Source of the DNA: Ruegeria atlantica
GTDB lineage: Bacteria; Pseudomonadota; Alphaproteobacteria; Rhodobacterales; Rhodobacteraceae
Direction: 5' to 3'
Length of the DNA stretch: 64,000 bases
Assembly: GCF_001458195.1 (NCBI RefSeq)
Contig: NZ_CYPU01000073.1
Location: 1 to 64,000, forward strand
How positions within the stretch are numbered: position 1 is the first letter of the stretch; every line of letters starts with the position of its first letter. The notes under the pieces are model-generated. The model ran no database searches and was not told the origin of the DNA. It saw only the letters and a list, made by a program, of their open reading frames with translations. Position numbers and translations under genes: made by a program. Positions 17,151-25,177 of the stretch are shown here, piece by piece.

Positions 17151-18935
17151 TTAAGCCGTTGATTTCCCACCAGTGGCTTTTACCGGCTTTTTGAGCTGGG
17201 AAATCTGCTGTGAGTCACTTCCGCTGCCGGCGACCTGCACTTGATTGCGACCTTTGTCCTTTGCCGCATACAGCGCATCATCCGCAGCGCGCATCAGATC
17301 CTGCGGCATCGTGCCATGCGCCGGATAATGCGAAACCCCAACCGAGATCGTGATACGGGGCAGGGATTTCTCACCGTAGCGCACCGAGACGGCCTCGACC
17401 GCTTGCCGCAACTGTTCGGCGCGGGTGATTGCGTCGTCCGATGTATTGTCGGGTAGGATCAGCATGAATTCTTCGCCACCAATGCGACAGGCAACCTCGT
17501 CCCGGTCGCAGCCCTGTTCCAAAGCAGCCCCAACGGCGCGCAACACCATGTTACCGGCATCATGCCCATGAGTGTCGTTGAACTTCTTAAAATGATCCAC
17601 ATCCACGGCAATCAGGCTGAGCGGTGCGCCGGTTTGCTGACTGCGGTTGATTGATTTACGCAGGGTTTCAAGCATATGCCGCCGGTTGAACAGCCCGGTC
17701 AAAGGGTCCCGGACGGACTGGTCATGCAACTGATCGCGCATCCGTACATTGGCAATCGCCATACTGATCTGTTCGGCGCTGAGCTGTGCCAGCTTTTTAC
17801 TTGTATGAAAGGCCTCATCTGTCCCCTCAAGGGCGCGGAGGTGTAGAAGGCCGACCGTCTCCCCATGCGCTAGAATTGGAAAGCAGAAATAGGGCCGTCC
17901 GTCATGTGGTTCGGCGTGTTCACAGGCAAAGTCGATCTCGGACGCGCCGTATTCATAGGTTCGGCCACGCCGAAGCCCCCAACACCCTTCGGGATGGATG
18001 TGCGCCTTATGGGTCCCGCCATTCCAACTGGCAGAGCCATCCAGGACGTCGCGCGAGTTGGAATACACGTAAACGCTGCCCTCAGCCTCGGGTAGGATAT
18101 GGGTCATGAAGCGCGAGACCATATCGAACGGCTCGTCCAAGGACCGGCTGGATTGTAACCACTCGTTCAATTCGCCCAGCAATCGGACTTCGCGGGCCAG
18201 GCGCAGCTGATCTTCCATCAGATCACGCTCTTTGGCGGATTGTTTTTGCAGCGCCCGCAATTGCAAGCGGTTCGCCCTGTAGCTGGCAAAGGACACGGCA
18301 ACAAGCGCAAGCAAGGCGATGCCGCTTAGAATGGTCAATGAAATCCTAAGCCGCGAGATGAACGTGGTGCGCAAGTCGGAGATATCAGTAAAGAATTCAA
18401 TGGCGCCGATGAAACGCCCATTCTTGGCCACCGGCATAAAGACTTCGGCAACATGGTGCTGCGTTGCGTTCAGGATATTGTCGGTATGCAGATCAAGCCC
18501 GTCGATCTCGGACAGTGGAACAACTTCCTGAATATAGTGAATCATTCCTCTGGCAACGTCGCTGCGAAAGAAATCACGGTTTTCAACACTGCCTACCTCA
18601 GTCGGACGAGTCGACCAGATGACACGCCCGTTCGAGTCGAGCAATTTGAAGCGGCAAACATCAGAAGCTTCGGGCATCGCGGCCAGAAATTCGGCGTCAT
18701 GCGCATCAATCACGCCGGTCTTAAGCGCGGTCTCGGGGTCCTCCAGATGCAAGACGACACGGCGCTTCCACAGCTCGGCTTGCTTGAGAATGTCGACCTT
18801 TAGCATCCTGTCGACCAGCGGCGCAGGCAATTTGTAAATTCCCCAGCCGCTTCCAATTGCCAGAGAAATCAGCAACATGCTGATACCGATCCATTTCAGC
18901 CGGTGATTTACGGCCCCCCGATTATCCTGAGTCAT
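17151..18935 (-). CDS. Membrane-bound GGDEF diguanylate cyclase with extracytoplasmic sensor and GAF-like domain
   Basis: 594 residues. TM1 (IGISMLLISLAIGSGWGIY) and TM2 (ISLTILSGIALLALVAVSFAS) flank a periplasmic region of about 185 residues, probably sensory. A coiled coil (LQLRALQKQSAKERDLMEDQL) leads to a GAF-like domain (residues 280-420), then GGDEF: RDPLTGLFNRRHMLETL, VDVDHFKKFNDTHGHDAGN, CRIGGEEFMLILP with GGEEF near residue 486. The active-site motif is intact, so c-di-GMP synthesis is expected. The inhibitory I-site RxxD five residues before GGEEF is DRDE here, so product inhibition may be lost. The start is set at MTQDNRGAVNHRL. Divergent from the helicase gene. Confidence 0.88.
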   Translation of the reverse strand: MTQDNRGAVNHRLKWIGISMLLISLAIGSGWGIYKLPAPLVDRMLKVDILKQAELWKRRVVLHLEDPETALKTGVIDAHDAEFLAAMPEASDVCRFKLLDSNGRVIWSTRPTEVGSVENRDFFRSDVARGMIHYIQEVVPLSEIDGLDLHTDNILNATQHHVAEVFMPVAKNGRFIGAIEFFTDISDLRTTFISRLRISLTILSGIALLALVAVSFASYRANRLQLRALQKQSAKERDLMEDQLRLAREVRLLGELNEWLQSSRSLDEPFDMVSRFMTHILPEAEGSVYVYSNSRDVLDGSASWNGGTHKAHIHPEGCWGLRRGRTYEYGASEIDFACEHAEPHDGRPYFCFPILAHGETVGLLHLRALEGTDEAFHTSKKLAQLSAEQISMAIANVRMRDQLHDQSVRDPLTGLFNRRHMLETLRKSINRSQQTGAPLSLIAVDVDHFKKFNDTHGHDAGNMVLRAVGAALEQGCDRDEVACRIGGEEFMLILPDNTSDDAITRAEQLRQAVEAVSVRYGEKSLPRITISVGVSHYPAHGTMPQDLMRAADDALYAAKDKGRNQVQVAGSGSDSQQISQLKKPVKATGGKSTA

Positions 18936-19116
18936 ACCTTCGCGCTCCCACAGCAATTTACTGATCATCGCGGCGGGTGTTTTACAGATGGTTAACGAAG
19001 CCGTTCTCAGTCCAAGTCGCTTGATTAGAATTGATCGTAATGGAGTAACAAAATCTATGCGAACAAGGCGTGAACAAACCCTTTCCCTCGGCCAACATCC
19101 AGCGTAGTTTGAAAAG

Positions 19117-21513
19117 ATGAGCAGTTTTGACGAAATGGACGCCTTCGAGGGCGCATCCCTGTCCGCGCGCGCCATGGCCGCGCGCCCTATGCCGTATCTG
19201 GACGAGCTGAACCCGGCGCAACGTGACGCGGTCGAGCGACTGGATGGGCCTGTCCTGATGCTGGCAGGCGCAGGTACGGGCAAAACCAAGGCACTGACCG
19301 CGCGTATCGCGCATCTGCTTAGTACCGGGCGGGCGCGCCCCAACGAGATCTTGTCGGTAACTTTCACCAACAAGGCCGCGCGCGAGATGAAGAACCGCGT
19401 GGGCCGTTTGTTGGGGCAACCAGCCGAGGGGATGCCTTGGCTGGGCACATTCCACTCGATCTGCGTCAAGCTGCTGCGCCGGCACGCGGAACTGGTCGAT
19501 CTGAAATCGAATTTCACCATTCTGGATACGGATGATCAGTTGCGGCTGCTCAAACAGCTGATTCAAGCGGCTAATATTGATGACAAACGCTGGCCTGCGC
19601 GCATGTTGGCCGGCATCATTGATGACTGGAAGAACCGCGCCCTGACGCCCGACAAAGTGCCGGCAGCCGATGCGGGGGCTTATAACCACAAAGGTCTCGA
19701 GATCTACGCGCAGTACCAAACTCGTCTGCGAGAGCTGAACGCGGTAGATTTTGGCGACCTACTGTTGCACATGGTCACGATCTTCCAGACTCATCAGGAT
19801 GTGTTGGAGCAATACCAACGCTGGTTCCGCTACATTCTCGTGGACGAATACCAGGATACCAACGTCGCCCAATACCTGTGGCTGCGGCTGCTGGCCGGGG
19901 CGCACAAGAACATTTGCTGCGTAGGCGATGATGACCAATCGATCTATGGCTGGCGCGGGGCCGAAATAGGCAACATCCTGCGGTTCGAAAAGGACTTTCC
20001 CGGCGCTTACGTGGTGCGGTTGGAACAGAACTATCGCTCGACCCCGCATATCCTGGCCGCTGCGTCCAATGTCATACGGGGCAATGAAAACCGCCTGGGC
20101 AAGGAACTTTGGACCGACGCACAAGAGGGCGAAAAAGTTCGTCTGATCGGCCACTGGGATGGCGAGGAAGAGGCCCGCTGGATCGGTGAAGAGATCGACG
20201 CGATGCAAGGCGGAACACGGGGCGCGCGGCCCTTTAATTTGGATGAGATTGCCATTCTGGTCCGTGCTTCGCATCAGATGCGCGCGTTTGAAGACCGGTT
20301 TCTGACCATCGGTCTGCCCTACAAGGTCATAGGCGGCCCGCGATTCTATGAACGGATGGAGATCCGCGACGCGATGGGTTATTTCCGACTGGTGGTCAGC
20401 CCCGGCGACGATCTGGCCTTCGAGCGGATCGTGAATACCCCGAAACGCGGCCTTGGTGACAAGGCGCAGCAGACGATTCAGATGACGGCGCGGGAAAATG
20501 GCGTGTCGCTGGTCGATGGCGCCCGGATTGCTGTCGATAATGGGCTAATCAAAGGCAAAGGCGGCAAAGCACTGCGCGAGTTGATCGACGGGTTGGCGCG
20601 TTGGAACGCGATGACGCGCGGGCCCAAGATCGAAGTCGATGATGATTCTGTGATTGATGACGGCACAGCTCCGATGCGGTTTGGTGAGCCAGAGGTGTCA
20701 CATATCGAGTTGGCGCAGATCATCCTGGACGAATCCGGTTATACGGCCCACTGGCAGAACGAGAAAACGCCCGAGGCTCCGGGGCGTTTGGAAAACCTCA
20801 AGGAGCTGGTCAACCAACTGGATAATTTTGAGAATCTGCAAGGGTTTTTGGAGCATGTCAGCCTGGTGATGGATAACGAGAAGGAATCGGACGGGGCAAA
20901 AGTCTCGATCATGACCCTGCACGCGGCAAAGGGGCTGGAGTACCCGGCCGTGTTCCTGCCGGGGTGGGAAGACGGGTTGTTCCCGTCACAAAGGTCGATG
21001 GACGAATCCGGAATCAAGGGGCTCGAGGAAGAACGGCGATTGGCCTATGTTGGCATCACACGCGCGGAAGAGATCTGTACGATTTCTTTTGCGGCCAATC
21101 GTCGGGTGTTTGGTCAATGGCAAAACGCGATGCCGTCGCGGTTCATTGACGAGTTGCCTGAAGATCATGTCGAAGTTCTGACACCGCCGGGGCTGTATGG
21201 GGGTGGTCAGCCGACTGCCGGTATCGAAACCCGTGCGGCCGCGGCCAATGTCTATAACTCCCCCGGTTGGCGGCGATTGCAGGCCCGGCAGGGGCAGTAT
21301 GGAACGTCCCAACCCCGCGAAAGCCGCAACACGGTGATTGACGCGACTGCGGTCGCCAGTTTCACCCTTGGCGAGCGCGTGTTTCATCAGAAATTCGGCT
21401 ATGGCGCGGTGATCGGCATCGAAGGCGACAAGGTTGAGGTCGATTTCGAAAAAGCCGGATTGAAAAAAGTGGTTTCCCGCTTTCTGTCCGCCAAGGATGA
21501 TGTGCCGTTCTAA
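19117..21513 (+). CDS. uvrD: ATP-dependent 3'-5' DNA helicase, UvrD/PcrA/Rep type
   Basis: 798 residues, SF1A helicase for nucleotide-excision and mismatch repair or replication-fork clearance. Q motif LNPAQRDAVERLDGPVL, Walker A GAGTGKT (residues 51-57), motif Ia SVTFTNKAAREMKNRV, motif II LVDEYQDTN, motif III DDQSIYGWRGAEI, motif IV RLEQNYRS, motif V MTLHAAKGLEYPAVFLPG, motif VI RRLAYVGITRAEE. The C-terminal KFGYGAVIGIEGDKVEVDF resembles the RNA-polymerase-interacting Tudor-like tail of UvrD/PcrA. Full length. Confidence 0.93.
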   Translation: MSSFDEMDAFEGASLSARAMAARPMPYLDELNPAQRDAVERLDGPVLMLAGAGTGKTKALTARIAHLLSTGRARPNEILSVTFTNKAAREMKNRVGRLLGQPAEGMPWLGTFHSICVKLLRRHAELVDLKSNFTILDTDDQLRLLKQLIQAANIDDKRWPARMLAGIIDDWKNRALTPDKVPAADAGAYNHKGLEIYAQYQTRLRELNAVDFGDLLLHMVTIFQTHQDVLEQYQRWFRYILVDEYQDTNVAQYLWLRLLAGAHKNICCVGDDDQSIYGWRGAEIGNILRFEKDFPGAYVVRLEQNYRSTPHILAAASNVIRGNENRLGKELWTDAQEGEKVRLIGHWDGEEEARWIGEEIDAMQGGTRGARPFNLDEIAILVRASHQMRAFEDRFLTIGLPYKVIGGPRFYERMEIRDAMGYFRLVVSPGDDLAFERIVNTPKRGLGDKAQQTIQMTARENGVSLVDGARIAVDNGLIKGKGGKALRELIDGLARWNAMTRGPKIEVDDDSVIDDGTAPMRFGEPEVSHIELAQIILDESGYTAHWQNEKTPEAPGRLENLKELVNQLDNFENLQGFLEHVSLVMDNEKESDGAKVSIMTLHAAKGLEYPAVFLPGWEDGLFPSQRSMDESGIKGLEEERRLAYVGITRAEEICTISFAANRRVFGQWQNAMPSRFIDELPEDHVEVLTPPGLYGGGQPTAGIETRAAAANVYNSPGWRRLQARQGQYGTSQPRESRNTVIDATAVASFTLGERVFHQKFGYGAVIGIEGDKVEVDFEKAGLKKVVSRFLSAKDDVPF

Positions 21514-21516
21514 ACG

Positions 21517-21807
21517 CTATAGCCCTTCAACCAGTACCATGTTTGCCGTCGCGGTTTTGTGCCGGATTTCCGCCAGCTTGATATAGTCTGGGTCGTCTTT
21601 CCACGCCTTGGCCGCGGCAAGAGATGGAAACTCTATCAACACAATTCCGTCTTCGGGCCATACGCCCTCGACCAATTCCACGGGTTTGGAGGATATCGTC
21701 AGCAGGCGACCTCCATGCCGGTCAAGGATCGGCATGAAGCCTTCAAGGTATTTCTGGTACCCGTCTGGGTCGTGAATGGAAATCTGGGCGATGAAATATG
21801 CGGCCAT
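21517..21807 (-). CDS. DUF1330 family protein
   Basis: 96 residues with the small ferredoxin-like fold of DUF1330: MAAYFIAQISIHDPDGYQKYLEGF, DRHGGRLLTISSKPVELVEG, IVLIEFPSLAAAKAWKDDPDY. Cytoplasmic; no known reaction. An AGGAG lies just before the ATG. It converges with the helicase gene and lies downstream of the CcsR array terminator. Confidence 0.88.
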   Translation of the reverse strand: MAAYFIAQISIHDPDGYQKYLEGFMPILDRHGGRLLTISSKPVELVEGVWPEDGIVLIEFPSLAAAKAWKDDPDYIKLAEIRHKTATANMVLVEGL

Positions 21808-21856
21808 CGGAAGCTCCTGAAATACTGGTCAGGGCTTCAGTTTACATCTCGGTGCG

Positions 21857-21946
21857 AAAAACAAAAACGGCGGTTCCCAGGGAGGAGGAGAGGGAACCGC
21901 CGTTCTTTTCAACATCAGGGCAGGGAGGAGGAGAGCCCTGATGTAT
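21857..21946 (-). ncRNA. ccsR: CcsR/cuckoo-type sRNA unit 3 with terminal intrinsic terminator
   Basis: Two hairpins. On the minus strand the first has arms 21935-21944 / 21912-21921 (10 bp). The second has arms 21892-21904 / 21866-21878 (13 perfect bp) and is followed by a T-rich tract (TTTTTGTTTTT), so it also acts as the Rho-independent terminator. Both loops are 13 nt and identical, reading TCTCCTCCTCCCT on the minus strand, which carries the CCUCCUCCC motif of the family (an anti-Shine-Dalgarno mimic). It is the last of three two-hairpin units downstream of the DUF1127 gene. Confidence 0.85.
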
Positions 21947-21980
21947 CCGAACCCGGGTTTGATCCCGGTATGAGGAAGAC

Positions 21981-22056
21981 GCAGCGACGTCAGGGAGGAG
22001 GAGAGACGTCGCCGCGTGCTTTCAACACCGGGAAAGGGAGGAGTACCCGGTGTGTC
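21981..22056 (-). ncRNA. ccsR: CcsR/cuckoo-type sRNA unit 2
   Basis: Two hairpins: arms 22046-22053 / 22025-22032 (8 bp, loop TACTCCTCCCTTT on the minus strand) and arms 22005-22012 / 21984-21991 (8 bp, extendable past one mismatch, loop TCTCCTCCTCCCT). It is separated from unit 3 by a small spacer hairpin (CCGGG/CCCGG, 21953-21968), possibly a processing site. Stem sequences differ from the other units while the loop motif is kept, which argues that structure and loop are under selection. Confidence 0.85.
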
Positions 22057-22086
22057 ACGTCCCGGCGTTCAAGGCCGGTATAAAGG

Positions 22087-22157
22087 GCGGCGACATCAGG
22101 GAGGAGGAGAGATGTCGCCGCTGAAATACAGGTCCAAAAGGGAGGAGGAAGGACCTG
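22087..22157 (-). ncRNA. ccsR: CcsR/cuckoo-type sRNA unit 1
   Basis: Two hairpins: arms 22151-22157 / 22129-22135 (7 bp, loop TTCCTCCTCCCTTTT on the minus strand) and arms 22111-22121 / 22087-22097 (11 perfect bp, loop TCTCCTCCTCCCT). It starts about 22 bases after the stop of the DUF1127 gene, so it is probably cotranscribed with it and cut out by RNase. A spacer hairpin (22062-22078, CCGGC/GCCGG) separates it from unit 2. In Rhodobacter sphaeroides the equivalent CcsR RNAs follow a DUF1127 gene under a heat-shock sigma factor. Confidence 0.85.
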
Positions 22158-22178
22158 ATCTCGATGTTTCTGTGTCGC

Positions 22179-22403
22179 TTAACGCGCGACGTGCTCTTCG
22201 GCCGCTTGCTGAGCCAGGCGGCGGATCATTGAGCGGTGAAGCCCCAGATCAGCCAGTTCGCGGTTCGACAGATCAGACAGTTCGTGAACTGTCTGGCGAT
22301 AGACGCGATATCGGGTGAACCGGGTCTTTGCCGCCTCGAACAGCGAAGCCAGGCTAACTGCCGGTGCGCCTTTGAGCGCGGTGTTCTGTGTTGCTACAGC
22401 CAT
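22179..22403 (-). CDS. ccaF1: DUF1127 small protein (CcaF1-like)
   Basis: 74 residues. The C-terminal DUF1127 motif is YRQTVHELSDLSNRELADLGLHRSMIRRLA, an arginine-rich helix pair; the N-terminal part (SLASLFEAAKTRFTRYRVYR) is basic and amphipathic. Members bind RNA or other ligands; CcaF1 of R. sphaeroides is an RNA-binding protein encoded just before the CcsR sRNAs, exactly the order seen here. The start at MAVATQNTAL is chosen; the longer frame reaches into the promoter region. Confidence 0.88.
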   Translation of the reverse strand: MAVATQNTALKGAPAVSLASLFEAAKTRFTRYRVYRQTVHELSDLSNRELADLGLHRSMIRRLAQQAAEEHVAR

Positions 22404-22504
22404 TTGCTTTACTCGATGTATTCGTTGTTGCCGGTGTTGTCCGACGCTTGCTTGAGATTGAAAATAATCAAATGCTGCGATTGCACAATACCGGACAACG
22501 TCAA

Positions 22505-22519
22505 TGCTGCTATGCAGCA
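22505..22519. promoter_or_regulatory. Perfect palindrome upstream of the DUF1127-CcsR unit
   Basis: TGCTGC-TAT-GCAGCA is a perfect inverted repeat about 100 bases before the DUF1127 start. A second short symmetric element (ATTG..CAAT type, ATTGCACAAT on the plus strand) lies near 22480-22490. Together they look like an operator for a dimeric regulator. No clear sigma-factor -35/-10 pair could be fixed with confidence. Confidence 0.45.
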
Positions 22520-22850
22520 AATGCATAGATATCAACCGGTTGCCAGTGTGGGTTTGGTCGAGCCAATAAAATAAGGCCTTCAGTGAGTGTTTCCCCTAGG
22601 GAAGGCCTCAACAAGGTTTTCTGAATTTTCGTGTCTGCGCGTCTTTTGAGCGTAGTTTGTCAATTCTTGTGCGCTTTGTGTATTGGACGGGCCAGGCGCG
22701 CGGCGGCTGACATGATGATTTCTGATCGTGGGAATTCATGGGCGTCAGCTGGGGCGGCGCAGAATCCACATGTGGCTGAGGTTAAAAAATTGGGATGATT
22801 CGTTAACCCAGTGGCCCATTTTCGCTATGCTCATCATAAAATATCACCTC

Positions 22851-22888
22851 TGGGAGAATTTTCTGGGAAATTATGGGAATATTTGGGG
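22851..22888 (+). promoter_or_regulatory. Candidate MraZ-binding repeats (TGGGN x4)
   Basis: TGGGA at 22851, 22864 and 22874 and TGGGG at 22884. The last three have an exact 10-bp period (5-base spacers); the first is 13 bp away. Repeats of TGGGN with 5-base spacers are the known MraZ operator in E. coli and mycoplasmas, where MraZ represses its own dcw operon. They lie just upstream of the promoter-like sequence and about 0.4 kb before mraZ. Confidence 0.75.
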
Positions 22889-22899
22889 TGGCTCCGAAA

Positions 22900-22929
22900 T
22901 TGGCCTATTTAGTATACTGATAATATAAA
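22900..22929 (+). promoter_or_regulatory. Candidate dcw cluster promoter
   Basis: TTGGCC (22900-22905) and TATAAA (22924-22929) are spaced by 18 bases in an AT-rich patch directly after the TGGGN repeats. An alternative -10, TATACT at 22913-22918, would put the -35 region inside the repeats. Either gives an mraZ leader of about 370-390 nt. Confidence 0.5.
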
Positions 22930-22935
22930 TCGCCT

Positions 22936-23261
22936 ACAATTGGTGTCTGCGGGGTGGTTTTCTTTCCCAGTTGCGTTGGCTAAACTGTGATTCTGAACAT
23001 GGGGTCGGCAAATTTTCTGTTGATTTCCATGAATTCCCATGTCATCCCTAGTTCATCCGATGAGGACGAGGCACATGGGGCGCCAAACGACCCCGAACCA
23101 ATAAAAACAGGTTTCATACAGGCATCTCGCTTTCATCAATCAAGAGATCCGGCGCGCGGGCGAGCAGACATCCCCCCAGGTGGCGCGCGCAGCTGGACAT
23201 CCCGCACAGCGGGTCAATGCGGCGGGTTGATCAGTGGCAGCAGATCAACCCGCCGTTTTTC
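22936..23261 (+). ncRNA. upsM: UpsM-like leader RNA of the dcw cluster
   Basis: The region from the putative start site to the intrinsic terminator inside the mraZ leader. In Rhodobacter sphaeroides the dcw leader is terminated part-way to release the sRNA UpsM. The same arrangement is present here: no gene, a long leader, a strong terminator about 50 bases before mraZ. The 5' end is approximate. The longer length than the described 206-nt RNA is a caveat; a start nearer 23050 is possible. Confidence 0.6.
23221..23260 (+). terminator. Leader terminator/attenuator before mraZ
   Basis: A perfect 12-bp stem (GGCGGGTTGATC / GATCAACCCGCC) with a 10-base loop is followed by GTTTTT. It lies between the dcw promoter and the mraZ start, so expression of the whole cluster from that promoter needs read-through. 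Confidence 0.9.
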
Positions 23262-23311
23262 ATCTGGGGGAGTGAATTTTAAGTGGGGCGCAAGCGGAAG
23301 GGACAGTCGTC

Positions 23312-23815
23312 TTGGCGCGCAGGTTTAGAGGTGAAAGCCACCACAAGGTGGATACGAAGGGCAGGGTGTCGATCCCGGCCTCGTTTCGCCGTGTGCTTGA
23401 ATCCTCTGACCCGAACTGGCAGCCCGGCGACACTCCTGAGCTTGTAATTGTCTACGGCGACCACCGACGCAAATTCTTGGAATGCTATACTATGCAGGCG
23501 ATCGAAGAGGTCGATGCCAAGATCGATGCGCTGCCGCGCGGGTCGATGCAGCGGAAGATGTTGCAGCGCATGTTCCACGGTCAGTCTTTCCCGACCACAG
23601 TGGATGAAACCGGCCGTCTGGTGCTGCCGGCCAAGCTGCGCAACAAGATCAATCTTGAAGGTGAGGCATTCTTTATCGCCGCGGGTGACACGTTCCAGAT
23701 TTGGAAGCCGGAAACTTACGATTCCGAAGAATTGGCTGCGGCAGAAGAGTGGTTGGACGAACAGCCCGAGGACTTTGATCCTTTGGAGTTCCTTGACGGC
23801 ACCGGGGATGCGTAA
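23312..23815 (+). CDS. mraZ: Transcriptional regulator MraZ
   Basis: 167 residues with two SpoVT/AbrB-like repeats: [20 protein letters not shown] (N-terminal) and [19 protein letters not shown] (C-terminal). MraZ forms rings, binds TGGGN repeats and represses the dcw operon. It starts with TTG, preceded by GGAAGGGA. The extended acidic C-terminus ([17 protein letters not shown]) is usual in alphaproteobacteria. First gene of the cluster. Confidence 0.94.
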   Translation: MARRFRGESHHKVDTKGRVSIPASFRRVLESSDPNWQPGDTPELVIVYGDHRRKFLECYTMQAIEEVDAKIDALPRGSMQRKMLQRMFHGQSFPTTVDETGRLVLPAKLRNKINLEGEAFFIAAGDTFQIWKPETYDSEELAAAEEWLDEQPEDFDPLEFLDGTGDA

Positions 23816-23819
23816 CGGC

Positions 23820-24812
23820 ATGGCCGGCGCTAACACCCCTTCCGATAAACCTCATATTCCCGTTCTGCTGCGTCCATTGCTGGCTGCTGTTGCGCCCGTG
23901 TCGGGCGTCTGGCTGGATGGAACGTTTGGCGCAGGCGGATATACAAAGGGCCTGCTGGACGCCGGCGCAGATAAGGTCATCGGCGTGGACCGTGATCCGT
24001 TGGCGTTTGAAATGGCGGTGGATTGGGTCGGAGATTATGGCGACCGGCTTGTGATGCAGCCGGGTGTATTCTCGCGCATGGACGAATACGCACAGGATCT
24101 GGATGGTGTCGTTCTGGATCTGGGTGTGTCGTCGATGCAGCTCGACCTGGCGGAACGCGGATTTTCTTTCATGAAGGACGGCCCGCTCGATATGCGTATG
24201 AGTCAGGAGGGCGAAAGCGCGGCAGATTTGGTCAATACTGCAACCGAGGAACAACTGGCTGATATCCTGTATCATTATGGCGAAGAGCGTGCCAGCCGCC
24301 GCATTGCCAAGGCCATCGCCAAAGCGCGTGCGGAAGAGCCGATAACAACAACTCTGCGCCTGGTTCAGATCATCGAATCCTGTTTGCCGCGTCCCAAGCC
24401 GGGGCAGTCCCACCCTGCAACGCGCAGTTTTCAGGGCCTGCGGATCGCAGTGAATGCTGAATATGAAGAGCTGTATCAGGGCCTTATGGCTGCTGAGCGC
24501 GCTTTGAAGCCGGGCGGGCAACTGGCAGTCGTGACGTTCCATTCCATCGAAGACCGGATGGTCAAACGGTTCTTTCAGTCCCGTGCGGGCAAAACGGGCC
24601 GGGCCAATCGCTATGCGCCCGAGATTGAGCAGGAGCTGCCGCAGTTCACGCTTAAGACTCGTAAGGCCGTGGGGCCGGATGATCAGGAGCTGCAGGAAAA
24701 TCCGCGTTCACGCTCGGCAAAGCTGCGTGTTGCAATTCGAACGGATGCGCCGTCGGGGGAAATTGATGCCCGCGCCGTTGGCATGCCGCAACTAGGGGGA
24801 AGAGCAAAATGA
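23820..24812 (+). CDS. rsmH: 16S rRNA (cytosine(1402)-N4)-methyltransferase RsmH
   Basis: 330 residues, formerly MraW. SAM motif [19 protein letters not shown], catalytic-region [43 protein letters not shown] and [16 protein letters not shown] are all family signatures. The ATG at 23820 is used; another in-frame ATG at 23808 overlaps the mraZ stop. The stop overlaps the ftsL start (ATGA). Confidence 0.95.
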   Translation: MAGANTPSDKPHIPVLLRPLLAAVAPVSGVWLDGTFGAGGYTKGLLDAGADKVIGVDRDPLAFEMAVDWVGDYGDRLVMQPGVFSRMDEYAQDLDGVVLDLGVSSMQLDLAERGFSFMKDGPLDMRMSQEGESAADLVNTATEEQLADILYHYGEERASRRIAKAIAKARAEEPITTTLRLVQIIESCLPRPKPGQSHPATRSFQGLRIAVNAEYEELYQGLMAAERALKPGGQLAVVTFHSIEDRMVKRFFQSRAGKTGRANRYAPEIEQELPQFTLKTRKAVGPDDQELQENPRSRSAKLRVAIRTDAPSGEIDARAVGMPQLGGRAK

Positions 24813-25177
24813 AGAGTGTTTTGTATGTGTTGACTGCTCTGTCCGTGTTTGGACTGGCGCTGTGGGCGTATCAGGAAAACTATCGCACGCAGCAGGTGGT
24901 GAAGGAAACGCAGAAGCTGCAGCGCGAAATTGGTATGGCTCAGGTGAAGCTGGCGGTTTTGAACGCCGAATGGGCTTATCTGAACCGCCCCGATAGGTTG
25001 CGTGAGCTTGCAGATCTAAACTTTGAACGGCTGGGCCTTTTGCCCTTGCGGGCCGAGCAGTTCGGTCGCGCCGATCAGATTGCCTATGCGGAAGATCCTG
25101 ACCTGCCGATCGTCGACCCGATCGAGCTGCAGGCCATCACGAACATTCAGGCGCTGGGTGAGGTGCAGATCCCATGA
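24809..25177 (+). CDS. ftsL: Cell division protein FtsL
   Basis: 122 residues, bitopic. A short N-terminus and one TM segment ([18 protein letters not shown]) are followed by a periplasmic coiled coil ([29 protein letters not shown]), the FtsL/DivIC pattern. It forms the FtsQLB complex that activates FtsWI. The start overlaps rsmH and the stop overlaps ftsI. Confidence 0.88.
   Translation: MKSVLYVLTALSVFGLALWAYQENYRTQQVVKETQKLQREIGMAQVKLAVLNAEWAYLNRPDRLRELADLNFERLGLLPLRAEQFGRADQIAYAEDPDLPIVDPIELQAITNIQALGEVQIP

Larger units (their letters stand above)
22404..23311. other. Regulatory interval between the DUF1127 and mraZ genes
   Basis: About 900 bases without a credible protein gene. From left to right it holds the DUF1127 promoter region with palindromes, an AGGCCTTC/GAAGGCCT inverted repeat (22574-22608), an AT-rich block, the TGGGN repeats and promoter of the dcw cluster, and a long mraZ leader with a strong internal terminator. 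These parts are annotated separately. The reading frames present lack ribosome sites and protein-like composition. Confidence 0.7.

Noticed and set aside
18936..19520. N-terminal extension of the diguanylate cyclase over the helicase gene
   Set aside because: The frame continues upstream, antisense to the UvrD N-terminus, with Ser/Arg-rich shadow composition; the first TM begins soon after MTQDNRGAVNH, which has its own ribosome site.
21860..22160. Regular repeats resembling a small CRISPR array
   Set aside because: The repeated unit (about 13 nt GGGAGGAGGA) is far shorter than CRISPR repeats, lies in hairpin loops, spacing varies from 31 to 70 bases and no cas gene is near. The stems pair with each other, so it is an sRNA array.
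22987..23328. 113-codon plus-strand frame in the mraZ leader
   Set aside because: No ribosome site, low-complexity Arg/Ser translation, and it runs through the terminator stem and into mraZ in another frame.
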